Assembly: GCA_004323695.1 (NCBI GenBank)
Contig: SCRU01000013.1
Span: 1-64,000, forward strand
Length of the DNA stretch: 64,000 nt
Source: Burkholderiaceae bacterium
Lineage (GTDB): Bacteria; Pseudomonadota; Gammaproteobacteria; Burkholderiales; Burkholderiaceae_C
Reading direction: 5' to 3'
Position numbers and translations under genes: made by a program. This document shows, piece by piece, positions 35,301 to 44,757 of this stretch (positions within the stretch are counted from its first letter, which is position 1; every line of letters starts with the position of its first letter). Below the pieces are notes generated by a model, which had not been told where the DNA came from, did not search any database, and was given only the letters and a program-made list of their open reading frames with translations.

Positions 35301-37127
35301 ATGAGTCAAATGCCAGCCGCCACCGCCCCTGCCCGCACCGTCGTCAGCGGCGTGCAGAAGATGACCCCCTCTGAAGCCTTTGTCGAGACGATGGTCGCCA
35401 ATGGCGTGACCGACATGTTCGGCATCATGGGTTCGGCCTTCATGGACGCGATGGATATTTTTGCCCCTGCCGGCATCCGGCTGATTCCAGTGGTGCACGA
35501 GCAAGGTGCGGGTCACATGGCCGATGGTTATGCCCGGGTCAGTGGCCGACATGGCCTGGTGATCGGCCAAAACGGACCGGGCATCAGCAATTGCGTCACC
35601 GCCATTGCGGCTGCCTACTGGGCCCACTCGCCCGTCGTGATCGTGACGCCCGAGACGGGCACCACGGGGATCGGCCTTGGGGGTTTCCAGGAGGCCAATC
35701 AGTTACCGATGTTCCAGGAGTTCACCAAGTACCAGGGCCATGTGACCCACCCGGCGCGCATGGCCGAATACACTGGCCGCTGCTTCGACCGGGCCATGTC
35801 GGACATGGGGCCAACCCAGCTGAATATTCCGCGTGACTATTTCTACGGCGAGATCAACGCCGAGATTCCGAAGCCAAGTCGGCTGGATCGTGGCGCCGGC
35901 GGTGCAGCAAGCCTCAACGCGGCAGCCGAGTTGCTGGCCAAGGCCAAGTTCCCCGTGATATTGGCTGGGGGCGGCGTGGTCATGGGCGATGCCGTTGAAG
36001 AGTGCAAGGTTCTGGCTGAACGCCTCGGCGCGCCGGTGGTCACCGGCTACCTGCGCAACGACGCCTTCCCCGCGAGTCATCCGCTGTGGTGTGGCCCGCT
36101 GGGTTACCAAGGTTCCAAGGCCGCCATGAAGCTGATTGCGAAGGCCGACGTGGTGGTTGCGCTGGGCTCGCGCATGGGTCCCTTCGGTACCCTGCCGCAG
36201 CACGGCATGGATTATTGGCCCAAGACGGCCAAGATCATCCAGATTGAGGCAGACCATACCAACCTGGGTTTGGTGAAAAAGATCTCGGTCGGCATCTGTG
36301 GCGATGCCAAGGCTGCCGCTGCGGCGTTGAGTGGCCTCATTGCGGGACGTACGCTGGTTTGCGATGCCAGCAAAGCGCAGCGTGCCGACGAAATCAAGGC
36401 CGAGAAAGCCGCTTGGGAAAAAGAGCTCGATGGCTGGACGCATGAGAAGGATCCGTTCAGTCTGGACATGATCGCCGAGCAGAAGAAGGAAAAAACGCCG
36501 ACGGGCGGCGAGTACCTGCATCCGCGCCAGGTCTTGCGCGAACTTGAGAAAGCCATGCCGCCAGACGTGATGGTGTCCACGGACATCGGCAATATCAATT
36601 CGATTTCGAACAGCTATCTGCGTTTCGAGAAGCCCCGCAGTTTCTTTGCTGCCATGAGCTTCGGTAACTGCGGCTATGCGTTCCCGACCATCATCGGCGC
36701 GAAGGTGGCGGCTCCGCACCGGCCCGCGGTCTCGTATGCCGGTGACGGCGCCTGGGGGATGAGCCTGATGGAGACGATGACGTGTGTGCGCCACAACATC
36801 CCGGTCACGGCGGTGGTGTTCCACAACCGCCAATGGGGCGCAGAGAAGAAAAATCAGGTCGACTTCTATAACCGCCGTTTCGTGGCGGGCGAGCTGGACA
36901 ACCAGAGCTTTGCCGGCATCGCCAAGGCGATGGGGGCCGAAGGCATCGTTGTTGACAAGCTCGAAGACGTGGGCCCGGCGCTCAAGAAGGCGATCGACAT
37001 GCAGATGAATCAGGGCAAGACCTGCATCATCGAGATCATGTGCACGCGTGAACTCGGGGATCCGTTCCGACGCGACGCCTTGTCCAAGCCGGTTCGTTTT
37101 CTCGAAAAATACAAAGATTACGTCTAA
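35301..37127 (+). CDS. xsc: Sulfoacetaldehyde acetyltransferase
   Basis: Xsc, 608 residues, a thiamine-diphosphate enzyme that turns sulfoacetaldehyde plus phosphate into acetyl phosphate plus sulfite, the common cleavage step for taurine, isethionate and sulfoacetate. The ThDP-activating glutamate is Glu 67 in VVHEQGAGHMADGYAR; the cofactor motif runs from GDGAWG (481) to N509 in FHNRQWG. The N-terminal MTPSEAFVETMVANGVTDMF and the C-terminal MCTRELGDPFRRDALSKP are those of Xsc rather than of acetolactate synthase. ATG 35301 has AAGGAG 10 bases upstream; the frame back to 35271 is untranslated leader. It is followed by pta and sulfite oxidation genes, as the product set demands. Confidence 0.96.
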   Translation: MSQMPAATAPARTVVSGVQKMTPSEAFVETMVANGVTDMFGIMGSAFMDAMDIFAPAGIRLIPVVHEQGAGHMADGYARVSGRHGLVIGQNGPGISNCVTAIAAAYWAHSPVVIVTPETGTTGIGLGGFQEANQLPMFQEFTKYQGHVTHPARMAEYTGRCFDRAMSDMGPTQLNIPRDYFYGEINAEIPKPSRLDRGAGGAASLNAAAELLAKAKFPVILAGGGVVMGDAVEECKVLAERLGAPVVTGYLRNDAFPASHPLWCGPLGYQGSKAAMKLIAKADVVVALGSRMGPFGTLPQHGMDYWPKTAKIIQIEADHTNLGLVKKISVGICGDAKAAAAALSGLIAGRTLVCDASKAQRADEIKAEKAAWEKELDGWTHEKDPFSLDMIAEQKKEKTPTGGEYLHPRQVLRELEKAMPPDVMVSTDIGNINSISNSYLRFEKPRSFFAAMSFGNCGYAFPTIIGAKVAAPHRPAVSYAGDGAWGMSLMETMTCVRHNIPVTAVVFHNRQWGAEKKNQVDFYNRRFVAGELDNQSFAGIAKAMGAEGIVVDKLEDVGPALKKAIDMQMNQGKTCIIEIMCTRELGDPFRRDALSKPVRFLEKYKDYV

Positions 37128-37131
37128 CCGC

Positions 37132-37149
37132 CAAGGCAGCAACGCCTTG
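37132..37149 (+). other. Small hairpin after xsc
   Basis: CAAGGC-agcaac-GCCTTG forms a 6-base stem just behind the xsc stop, without a T run. It may mark an RNA processing or stability point that separates high xsc expression from the genes downstream. It is weak evidence alone. Confidence 0.25.
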
Positions 37150-37288
37150 CAGTGGGTCTGGTCTAGCTGCTTTCCAGCGCGCGAATGCCCTCCGGCTTTC
37201 TCCGCGCGTGAGGTGCCGCGCAGCCGCCGCCGAGGATACAGGAGGGCCGTAGCGTTGGAACACAGACCGTGCCCACCAGGAGCAACTC

Positions 37289-38716
37289 ATGAAGGACGAA
37301 TCGCACGCCTCAAGCGGTCTGCAGCATAGCCTGAAGCAGCGGCACATGACGATGATCGCCCTGGGCGGTGTCATCGGTGCCGGCCTGTTTGTCGGCAGTG
37401 GTGTAGTCATACAGGAGGCGGGTCCCGCAGCCGTTATCTCGTTTCTGATCACTGGCGTGATCGTGGTGCTGGTGATGCAGATGCTGGGTGAAATGGCCTG
37501 TGCATTGCCTGCCGTCGGCTCCTTCTACGAGTACGCCCGGCTCGCCTGGAGCGACCGCCCGGCGTTTGGTGAGATGGCCGGCTTCCTGACGGGCTGGATG
37601 TACTGGTACTTCTGGGTCATCGTCGTCGCGCTGGAAGCCGTCGCCGGCGCGGCCATCGTGCAATACTGGCTGCCTGATGTTCCTGGCTGGATCATCAGCC
37701 TGACGCTGCTGGTTTTGCTGACCCTGACCAATCTGATCTCCGTGAAATCATTTGGAGAGTTCGAGTTCTGGTTTGCGTCGATCAAGGTCGCGGCCATCAT
37801 CGTGTTTTTGTTCCTGGGCGGACTCTATGTTATGGGGCTGTGGCCCGGGGTTTCAGCCAGTGTGGGCAACCTCACGGCGCACGGCGGCTTCGCTCCAAAG
37901 GGCATCGTCCCCATATTGACCGGAGCCGTCGCGGCGACCGGCTTCTATTTCGGTGCCGAGATCGTCTGTATTGCGGCGGCCGAGACGGCGGAGCCGGTCA
38001 AGGCCGTCGCCAAGGCAACCCGTTCCGTCATCACGCGGGTGCTGGTGTTCTACGTTGGCTCCGTGTTCCTCGTCGTATGCCTGGTGCCGTGGGACTCGGT
38101 CGGCATGAAAGCGCCCTATGTGAGCGCGCTCAATGTAGTGGGCATCAAGGCGGCGGCGGAGGTCATGAATGCCGTCATCCTGACTGCAGTGTTGTCGGCG
38201 CTGAACTCGGGGCTGTACGCGTCGTCAAGAATGCTGTTTGCGTTGACCCGGCGTGGCGACGCGCCACGTGCTGTGGCCAAACTGAGCCGCAACGGAGTGC
38301 CGATCCGTGCGATCCTGATCGGTACCCTGTTTGGCTACGTGACCGTGATCATGTCCTATGTCTCGCCGGACACGGTGTTCGCGTTCCTGGTGAATTCCTA
38401 CGGCACGGTGGCACTCTTTGTCTATATCCTGATCGCGGTCTCTCAATTGCGTCTGCGCGCACGGCTCGAGCGGGAGGATCCGGCGCGGCTGCGTGTCAGG
38501 ATGTGGTTTTATCCCTACCTGACCTATGTGACGATCTTTGCAATGCTCGCAATCGTCGTGGCCATGTGGTTCATCCCAGAACAGCGTAAACCCCTGTTGC
38601 TGGGGATCGCCAGCCTCGGTATTCTGGTGGTGGCCCACGGAGTGCGCTTGGTTTGGGGCGCGAAACCACAGATCGATACCCTTGCGCAAGAACCTCATGG
38701 CTATCAGGAAATCTAG
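37289..38716 (+). CDS. APC/AAT-family amino-acid permease
   Basis: A 475-residue permease with about twelve membrane helices. Helix 1 has MIALGGVIGAGLFVGSG, the substrate-binding glycine-rich motif of the family, and the AAT-type segment GFYFGAEIVCIAAAETAEP follows later. Relatives such as GabP carry GABA and other amino acids. Located between xsc and pta it is likely to import an amino-sulfonate such as taurine or homotaurine, but this is inferred from position only. AGGAG lies 6 bases before ATG 37289. The 161-base gap to xsc holds no gene. Confidence 0.85.
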   Translation: MKDESHASSGLQHSLKQRHMTMIALGGVIGAGLFVGSGVVIQEAGPAAVISFLITGVIVVLVMQMLGEMACALPAVGSFYEYARLAWSDRPAFGEMAGFLTGWMYWYFWVIVVALEAVAGAAIVQYWLPDVPGWIISLTLLVLLTLTNLISVKSFGEFEFWFASIKVAAIIVFLFLGGLYVMGLWPGVSASVGNLTAHGGFAPKGIVPILTGAVAATGFYFGAEIVCIAAAETAEPVKAVAKATRSVITRVLVFYVGSVFLVVCLVPWDSVGMKAPYVSALNVVGIKAAAEVMNAVILTAVLSALNSGLYASSRMLFALTRRGDAPRAVAKLSRNGVPIRAILIGTLFGYVTVIMSYVSPDTVFAFLVNSYGTVALFVYILIAVSQLRLRARLEREDPARLRVRMWFYPYLTYVTIFAMLAIVVAMWFIPEQRKPLLLGIASLGILVVAHGVRLVWGAKPQIDTLAQEPHGYQEI

Positions 38717-38737
38717 CCCTATCGCCGCGGACCTCCC

Positions 38738-39700
38738 ATGAACGAGGATCTTCAGCAGCCTGACCCGCGCAACTCAGCGGTCGCGCACCCGCGGCTCGAC
38801 GAGCTCATACGGCGCGCGCGCGAACGGGCAGGTACCCGGGCAATGACGGTGGGTCTGGTATATCCGTGCGACAACCTTGCCGTGGACGCGGCTGCCCAGA
38901 TCGTTGCTGCCGGTATTGCCCGTCCGATATTGATTGGCCCGGCGCAGTCCATCGCCCGCGCTGCCGGGGCGGCTGGTGTGGATGTCGCGCAGATCGAAAT
39001 CATCGATACGCCCAACGCTGGGCCCGAAGCGGCACTGCGCGCGACCACGCTGGCGCGCGAGGGCGTCCTTGGCGCGCTGATGAAGGGAGCGTTGCATACC
39101 GATGAGCTGATGTCGGCCGTCGTGAACAAGGCGTCGGGATTGCGTGGTGATTCGCGCATCAGCCACGCGTTCGTGTTCGACCTGCCACGCTATCCGAAGC
39201 TTCTCGCGCTGGCCGATTGCGTCGTCAACATTGCGCCCAATCTCCAGACCAAGCGTGACATCGTGGGTAATGCCATCGCACTGTTGCAACGCATCGGCAT
39301 TGCACAACCCAAAGTCGGCATCGTCGCGGCGGTCGAGACTGTAAATCCGGCGATTCCCGCGACCGTTGATGCCCAGGCGCTGGCCCAGATGGCTCGGCAG
39401 GGCGCGTGGCCGGGCGCACTGGTGGAAGGCCCTCTCGGCTTCGACAATGCAATCTCCGCCGAGGCAGCGCGTATCAAGAAGATAGACTCGCAGGTGAGTG
39501 GCGATGCAGACTTGTTGATTATGCCGGACCTCAATGCCGGAAATATGCTGTACAAGAGCTTTAATTACATTGGCGGTGGCGACTGCGCTGGCCTGGTACT
39601 GGGAGCCAAGGTACCTGTGGTGCTGACTTCGCGCGCGGATTCGCTGCATTCCCGCATGGCGTCAGTGGCGCTGGCGGTGCTTGCGTCCTTACCCTTTTGA
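38738..39700 (+). CDS. pta: Phosphate acetyltransferase
   Basis: A 320-residue phosphotransacetylase of the short Pta/Ptb type. It should turn the acetyl phosphate made by Xsc into acetyl-CoA for the glyoxylate or TCA cycle. Family marks are VGLVYPCDNLAVDAAAQI near the start, the GALMKGALHTDELMSAVV region, and SGDADLLIMPDLNAGNMLYK with GLVLGAKVPVVLTSRAD at the end, forming the phosphate and CoA site. The pairing xsc-pta is found in nearly all Xsc pathways. Its stop overlaps the start region of the next gene. No strong ribosome site precedes ATG 38738, so coupling to the permease 21 bases upstream is likely. Confidence 0.93.
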   Translation: MNEDLQQPDPRNSAVAHPRLDELIRRARERAGTRAMTVGLVYPCDNLAVDAAAQIVAAGIARPILIGPAQSIARAAGAAGVDVAQIEIIDTPNAGPEAALRATTLAREGVLGALMKGALHTDELMSAVVNKASGLRGDSRISHAFVFDLPRYPKLLALADCVVNIAPNLQTKRDIVGNAIALLQRIGIAQPKVGIVAAVETVNPAIPATVDAQALAQMARQGAWPGALVEGPLGFDNAISAEAARIKKIDSQVSGDADLLIMPDLNAGNMLYKSFNYIGGGDCAGLVLGAKVPVVLTSRADSLHSRMASVALAVLASLPF

Positions 39701-39729
39701 CGACTCTCTCGAACGCCCAAGGATCTGCT

Positions 39730-42684
39730 GTGCTCAAGTTTCTTTCCAGCGAACCTCTTCACAATCCGCTTGCGCCGCCAATGCCGGCGGCTACGACCGA
39801 GATCAAGACCACGACCTGCTACATGTGTGCCTGCCGCTGCGGCATTCGCGTGCATCTGCGCGATGGTGAGGTCCGTTACATCGACGGCAACCCGAATCAC
39901 CCATTGAACCAGGGCGTTATCTGCGCGAAGGGGTCGTCGGGCATCATGAAGCAATACTCGCCCGCGCGGCTGACCCGGCCGCTGCGCCGCAAGCCCGATG
40001 CGGATCGCGGGACGGCGACGTTCGAGCCGATCTCGTGGGAGGAGACATTCGATATCCTCGAAAAGCGCCTTAGGCAGCTGCGCGCCACCGATCCCAAGCG
40101 CTTCGCCCTGTTCACGGGCCGCGACCAGATGCAGGCCTTGACGGGCCTCTTCGCCAAGCAATATGGCACGCCGAACTATGCCGCGCATGGTGGCTTTTGT
40201 TCGTCCAACATGGCCGCCGGGATGATCTACACCATGGGCGGCTCATTTTGGGAATTCGGCGGCCCCGATCTCGACAGCGCGAAGCTCTTCGTCATGATCG
40301 GTACCGCCGAAGACCATCATTCGAACCCCCTGAAGATCGCCATTTCGAAGTTCAAGCGCGAGGGCGGCCGGTTTGTGTCGATCAATCCGGTACGTACCGG
40401 GTATTCGGCGGTTGCCGACGAGTGGGTGCCGATTCGGCCGGGCACCGATGGCGCGCTCTTCATGGCGTTGATCCACGAGTTGATCGCCAAGGATCTTTAT
40501 GACCGCCCATTCATCGCCCGCTTCTCGAATGCCGGGGAACTCGTCAACACGGATTCCGACAGTGACGCTTTCGGCCTGTTCGTGCAGGACGAGGCGAGCG
40601 CCGTGGGCAACCCGTTGTACCCGCAAAACAAGATGTGGTGGGACCGCCATGGCGGGCGCGCTGTCAAAACCCACACGCCGGGTGCGGAGCCGTGTCTGAC
40701 GGGTGAATTCATGCTGCCGGACGGGACGCCGGTCAAGCCGGCGTTTCAGTTGCTGCAAGAACAGGTTCAGACCTGCACGCCCGAGTGGGCCGAAGACATT
40801 ACCGGGATTCCTGCGGCCAACATCCGGCGCCTGGCGCTCGAGATGGGTGTCGCCGCCCGGGATCACAAGATTGTGTTGCCGATACGCTGGACCGACGCCT
40901 GGGGTGAGACGCACGACACCGTCACCGGAAATCCGGTCGCGTTCCATGCCATGCGCGGTCTCGCGGCGCATTCGAACGGGTTTCAGACCATCCGCGCGCT
41001 GGCAGTTCTCATGTCGCTGCTCGGCACCATCGATCGGCCCGGCGGCTTTCGCCACAAGGCGCCCTACCCGCGCGCGGTTCCGCCATCGGCCAAGCCGCCG
41101 AACAGTCCGGATCAAGTCAAGCCGAACACGCCGCTGCCGGTGGGGCCACTGGGCTGGCCGGCCGCGCCAGAGGATTTGTTCATCGATGACGACGGTGGCC
41201 CGATACGCATCGACAAGGCATTTTCGTGGGAATACCCGCTCGCCGTGCACGGGTTGATGCACAGTGTGATCACCAATGCATGGCGTGGCGACCCCTACAC
41301 GATCGATACGTTGATGATTTTCATGGCAAACATGGCGTGGAATTCCTCCATGAACACCACGGAAGTTCGTCAGATGCTGCAGGACAAGCACACTGCCGGC
41401 CCCCAGAACGGTGAGTACAAGATTCCGTTCATTGTGGTGTGTGACGCATTCGAGTCCGAGATGACGGCTTTCGCGGATCTGATCTTGCCCGACACGACCT
41501 ATCTGGAACGGCACGACGCCATGTCAATGCTCGACCGGCCCATTTCCGAATTCGATGGTCCGATTGATTCGGTGCGCGTGCCCGTCTTGCCGCCCACCGG
41601 CGAATGCAAGCCGTTCCAGGAAGTGCTGATTGAACTGGCGAGTCGGCTGAAGCTCCCGGCCTTCACGGCTGCTGACGGCACGCGCAAGTTTAAAGACTAT
41701 CCTGATTTCATCGTTAACTTTCAGACTGCCCCGGACTCCGGCACCGGCTTTCTGATCGGCTGGCGCGGCAAGAACGGGGACAAGGCGATTGTCGGAGAGC
41801 CGAACCCAAACCAGTGGGAACAGTACGCGAAGAACAATTGTGTATTCCATCACACCATGGACGAATCGCTGCAGTACATGCGCAATTGCAATGGTCCGTA
41901 TTTGAAGTGGGCGCAGGAAAATGGACTGCGCAAATTCAAGGAGCCGATCGTCATCCAGTTGTATTCGGACGTGATGCAGAAATTTCGTCTTGCCGCGCAA
42001 GGCAAGACGAAAGGTCGCCAGCCGCCCGATCATCTGCGCGAACGGATCGCACGCCACTTCGATCCGTTGCCGTTCTGGTGTGCTCCGCTGGAGCACGAAG
42101 TGTCTGACACGGCGAAATATCCGCTGGCAGCGATCACGCAGCGGCCGATGGCCATGTATCACTCCTGGGATTCACAGAATGCATGGTTGCGCCAGATTCA
42201 CGCCGAGAACTACCTCTTCATCAATCCGGGCATGGCTGCGGCCTCTGGCATCGAGGACGGTGGCTGGATCTATGTTGAGTCACAATGGGGAAAAGTTCGC
42301 TGCATGGCTCGCTATAGCGAGGCAGTGGAACCCGGAACGGTGTGGACCTGGAACGCGATCGGCAAGGCCACCGGAGCGTGGAGCCTGGGGCCCGATGCAA
42401 ACGAGTCGCAAAGAGGCTTCCTGTTGAACCACCTGATTGCCGACGAGTTGCCCGCGGTGCGCGGGCGTATATCGAACTCGGATCCGATTACCGGACAAGC
42501 GGCGTGGTACGACGTGCGCGTGCGGGTTTACCCTGCCGAAGCCGATGCCCAAACGACGTTGCCGCAGTTCGCTGCGATGCCCACGCTGCCGGGGACGGCA
42601 AACCCCGTCAAACGTGCATTTCAGGCGTATTTTGCGGGACGGGGTGAATCCGGTGCCTCGCACAAGGGAGCGAAAAGATCATGA
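39730..42684 (+). CDS. soeA: Sulfite dehydrogenase molybdopterin subunit (SoeA-like)
   Basis: A 984-residue DMSO-reductase-family enzyme with Mo-bisPGD. The N-terminal [4Fe-4S] site is CYMCACRC (Cys 30, 33, 37) plus Cys 65 in GVICAKGSSG. The probable molybdenum ligand is Cys 157 in HGGFCSSNMAAG, as in the PsrA/PhsA branch. No twin-arginine signal exists, so it stays in the cytoplasm, as known for SoeABC of Allochromatium. With soeB and soeC directly behind and xsc upstream, oxidation of sulfite to sulfate is the evident job. GTG 39730 with AAGGA 6 bases before it was chosen; TTG 39697 overlapping the pta stop and ATG 39781 are alternatives. Another oxyanion substrate cannot be excluded by sequence. 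Confidence 0.88.
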   Translation: MLKFLSSEPLHNPLAPPMPAATTEIKTTTCYMCACRCGIRVHLRDGEVRYIDGNPNHPLNQGVICAKGSSGIMKQYSPARLTRPLRRKPDADRGTATFEPISWEETFDILEKRLRQLRATDPKRFALFTGRDQMQALTGLFAKQYGTPNYAAHGGFCSSNMAAGMIYTMGGSFWEFGGPDLDSAKLFVMIGTAEDHHSNPLKIAISKFKREGGRFVSINPVRTGYSAVADEWVPIRPGTDGALFMALIHELIAKDLYDRPFIARFSNAGELVNTDSDSDAFGLFVQDEASAVGNPLYPQNKMWWDRHGGRAVKTHTPGAEPCLTGEFMLPDGTPVKPAFQLLQEQVQTCTPEWAEDITGIPAANIRRLALEMGVAARDHKIVLPIRWTDAWGETHDTVTGNPVAFHAMRGLAAHSNGFQTIRALAVLMSLLGTIDRPGGFRHKAPYPRAVPPSAKPPNSPDQVKPNTPLPVGPLGWPAAPEDLFIDDDGGPIRIDKAFSWEYPLAVHGLMHSVITNAWRGDPYTIDTLMIFMANMAWNSSMNTTEVRQMLQDKHTAGPQNGEYKIPFIVVCDAFESEMTAFADLILPDTTYLERHDAMSMLDRPISEFDGPIDSVRVPVLPPTGECKPFQEVLIELASRLKLPAFTAADGTRKFKDYPDFIVNFQTAPDSGTGFLIGWRGKNGDKAIVGEPNPNQWEQYAKNNCVFHHTMDESLQYMRNCNGPYLKWAQENGLRKFKEPIVIQLYSDVMQKFRLAAQGKTKGRQPPDHLRERIARHFDPLPFWCAPLEHEVSDTAKYPLAAITQRPMAMYHSWDSQNAWLRQIHAENYLFINPGMAAASGIEDGGWIYVESQWGKVRCMARYSEAVEPGTVWTWNAIGKATGAWSLGPDANESQRGFLLNHLIADELPAVRGRISNSDPITGQAAWYDVRVRVYPAEADAQTTLPQFAAMPTLPGTANPVKRAFQAYFAGRGESGASHKGAKRS

Positions 42685-43520
42685 TCCATTGGCTCCAGGA
42701 TTTGATCAAGAGCAATGCGGTAGCCGATGTCCCGGCGCGCGCCCCGGCACTGCCACCGAAGGCTGCGAAAAGTGTTCGGGCCCAGCCAGGCGAGACGCTC
42801 GCAAAGCAGTTGGCGCTCGTTATCGATCTGAACGTCTGCGTCGGCTGCCATGCCTGCGTGACGTCCTGCAAGGAATGGAACACCTCGGGATCGGCCGGAC
42901 CGTTGGCCGATGAGCACGCTTATGGTGCCGATCCGACGGGGACGTTCTTCAACCGGGTGCAGACCTACGAAGCCGGCACCTTCCCCGGCACCGAGACGAT
43001 CCACTTCCCGAAGAGTTGCCTGCATTGTGAAGATCCGCCGTGTGTCCCGGTATGCCCGACCGGGGCCAGCTACAAACGCAAGGAAGACGGCATCGTGCTG
43101 GTCGACTACGACAAGTGCATCGCATGCAAGTATTGCGCCTGGGCCTGCCCGTACGGCGCCCGCGAGATCGACGAAGAGCGGCAGGTTATGACCAAGTGCA
43201 CTCTTTGCGTCGACCGCATTTACGACGAGAGCATGCCCAAGGAGGACCGCAAGCCGGCATGCGTGAAGGCCTGCCCCACCGGAGCCCGCTTGTTCGGTGA
43301 CGTGAAGGATCCGGACTCGGAGGTCTCCAGGGCGATCCGTGAGCGGGGAGGTTACGCGCTGATGCCCGAATGGGAGACTCAGCCTGCCAATCGATATCTG
43401 CCGCGCCGCCCGACGGACGCGGTCGATGCCAACCGGCCCGAGACGTGGAAGGACTCCCGCGCGACCGAGTCTGAAGCGGGCATGCACACCAGTGCGAGCC
43501 GGCCATCGACAAGCCACTGA
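42681..43520 (+). CDS. soeB: Sulfite dehydrogenase iron-sulfur subunit (SoeB-like)
   Basis: A 279-residue ferredoxin-like electron carrier with sixteen cysteines for four [4Fe-4S] clusters: Cys 53, 56, 59, 63; 113, 116, 121, 125; 146, 149, 152, 156; 173, 176, 194, 198. This matches the DmsB/SoeB pattern. It passes electrons from the molybdenum subunit to the membrane subunit. The ATG overlaps the soeA stop (ATGA), so the two are made in equal amounts. The last 60 residues are a polar tail without cysteines. Confidence 0.92.
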   Translation: MIHWLQDLIKSNAVADVPARAPALPPKAAKSVRAQPGETLAKQLALVIDLNVCVGCHACVTSCKEWNTSGSAGPLADEHAYGADPTGTFFNRVQTYEAGTFPGTETIHFPKSCLHCEDPPCVPVCPTGASYKRKEDGIVLVDYDKCIACKYCAWACPYGAREIDEERQVMTKCTLCVDRIYDESMPKEDRKPACVKACPTGARLFGDVKDPDSEVSRAIRERGGYALMPEWETQPANRYLPRRPTDAVDANRPETWKDSRATESEAGMHTSASRPSTSH

Positions 43521-43550
43521 AGCTGATTGATACCAGAAGGGCAGGGCACC

Positions 43551-44474
43551 ATGAATCCGGCGTTTTCCGTCATTATTTTCACAACCATCGCTGGTGCCGC
43601 CCAAGGCATGGTGGTCGCTCTCGCCGTTGCTGTGCTCTCCGGTGTCGGCGTGTCGACAAGTTTCCTGAGCCTCGCGTTGATGGTCGCGGCGGTGATGCTG
43701 CTGGTCGGTCTCGGCGCCTCGTTCGCGCACCTGGGGCATCCCGAGCGTGCCTGGCGCTCGGTCCTGATGTGGCGCACTTCGTGGTTATCACGCGAGGTCA
43801 TCGCCCTGCCGACCTTCATTGCTATCAATGTACTTTGGTGGCTGGCCTTGCGCATGGATGTGAATACGATGTGGCTGCCACTTGCGGCGCTCGTGCTGGC
43901 TGCGCTGCTTTGGTATTGCACCGCAATGATCTACGCTTGCCTGCGATTCATCGAGGAGTGGGCGCAGCCACTGACCCTGGTCAACTTTGTACTGATCGGA
44001 CTGTCGTCGGGACTCGTGCTGGCTTGCGCACTCGGCGCGCTGATGGGCGAGGCTCGCTTCGTACGGCTCGCTGGCCCGTGTGCGCTGATCGTGACGCTGG
44101 GGGCTTGGGCCACACGCATGCTGTCGCTTCGTCACAATGCCACGTTGAAGCACAAGTCGACCTTGCAGTCCGCCACCGGCATCAAGTCCGCAACGCTGGT
44201 GCAGAAGTCCATGGGTATGTCGGCTGGTTCCTTCAATACCCGCGAGTTCTTTCATGGACGCAGCAAGTCAGCGTTGAGACACGTGAGGCTGGCTTTCATC
44301 TTGTTTGGCTTTGCGCTACCCGCTTTGCTGGCGCTGTGGGGCGTGATCAGCGGCGGTGCGCTAGCCTGGGTGCTGGGGGTGCTTCTTCAGATACCTGGCT
44401 TGCTTGCCGAGCGCTGGTTCTTCTTTGCGCAGGCGAGGCACCCGCAGAACTTGTACTACCAGGTCGTCTCGTAA
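43551..44474 (+). CDS. soeC: Sulfite dehydrogenase membrane anchor (SoeC/DmsC-like)
   Basis: A 307-residue integral membrane protein with eight predicted helices, of the DmsC type. MNPAFSVIIFTTIAGAAQG at the start, GASFAHLGHPERAWRS and SWLSREVI in the second and third segments are typical. It anchors SoeAB to the inner face of the membrane and should hand electrons to quinone. ATG 43551 is preceded by AGAAGGGCAGGG. A short upstream in-frame ATG (43527) was not used. The gap to soeB is 30 bases. Confidence 0.9.
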   Translation: MNPAFSVIIFTTIAGAAQGMVVALAVAVLSGVGVSTSFLSLALMVAAVMLLVGLGASFAHLGHPERAWRSVLMWRTSWLSREVIALPTFIAINVLWWLALRMDVNTMWLPLAALVLAALLWYCTAMIYACLRFIEEWAQPLTLVNFVLIGLSSGLVLACALGALMGEARFVRLAGPCALIVTLGAWATRMLSLRHNATLKHKSTLQSATGIKSATLVQKSMGMSAGSFNTREFFHGRSKSALRHVRLAFILFGFALPALLALWGVISGGALAWVLGVLLQIPGLLAERWFFFAQARHPQNLYYQVVS

Positions 44475-44539
44475 GCCATCGGCAAGACGCGACCACGACT
44501 TGCGGCATCGAAGGTCATCAACCTGATAGGAGTGTCACT

Positions 44540-44752
44540 ATGGTTCGAAGCTGGCCTAGTTTGCTCATCGGTTTCCTGATCCCCATGGTCCTGATCGTCG
44601 GCGGCATATTGGTTCTGGGACCGCTTCACGTCGTGGTCGCGGATTTCCCGCTGGTGTTCATCTGGATTTTTGCGTGCATGCCTTTGACATGGCTGTGTCT
44701 GTGGATTAGCTGGCGTTTCTTCGATCGCAAGTTCTATTTCAGTGAGGAGTGA
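44540..44752 (+). CDS. DUF3311 small membrane protein
   Basis: A 70-residue protein with two membrane helices (about 7-28 and 36-60) and a charged end. Such DUF3311 proteins are regularly encoded directly before a sodium:solute symporter, as here, and probably act as its small subunit. AGGAG lies 7 bases before ATG 44540. It ends 5 bases before the symporter gene. Confidence 0.8.
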   Translation: MVRSWPSLLIGFLIPMVLIVGGILVLGPLHVVVADFPLVFIWIFACMPLTWLCLWISWRFFDRKFYFSEE

Positions 44753-44757
44753 CACCA

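Noticed and set aside
35301-37127. Acetolactate synthase or other ThDP decarboxylase instead of Xsc
   Set aside because: The N- and C-terminal motifs are those of Xsc, and pta and sulfite oxidation genes follow; ilvN-type small subunit is absent.
39697-39729. TTG 39697 as the soeA start
   Set aside because: It overlaps the pta stop but has no ribosome site, whereas GTG 39730 has AAGGA at good spacing.
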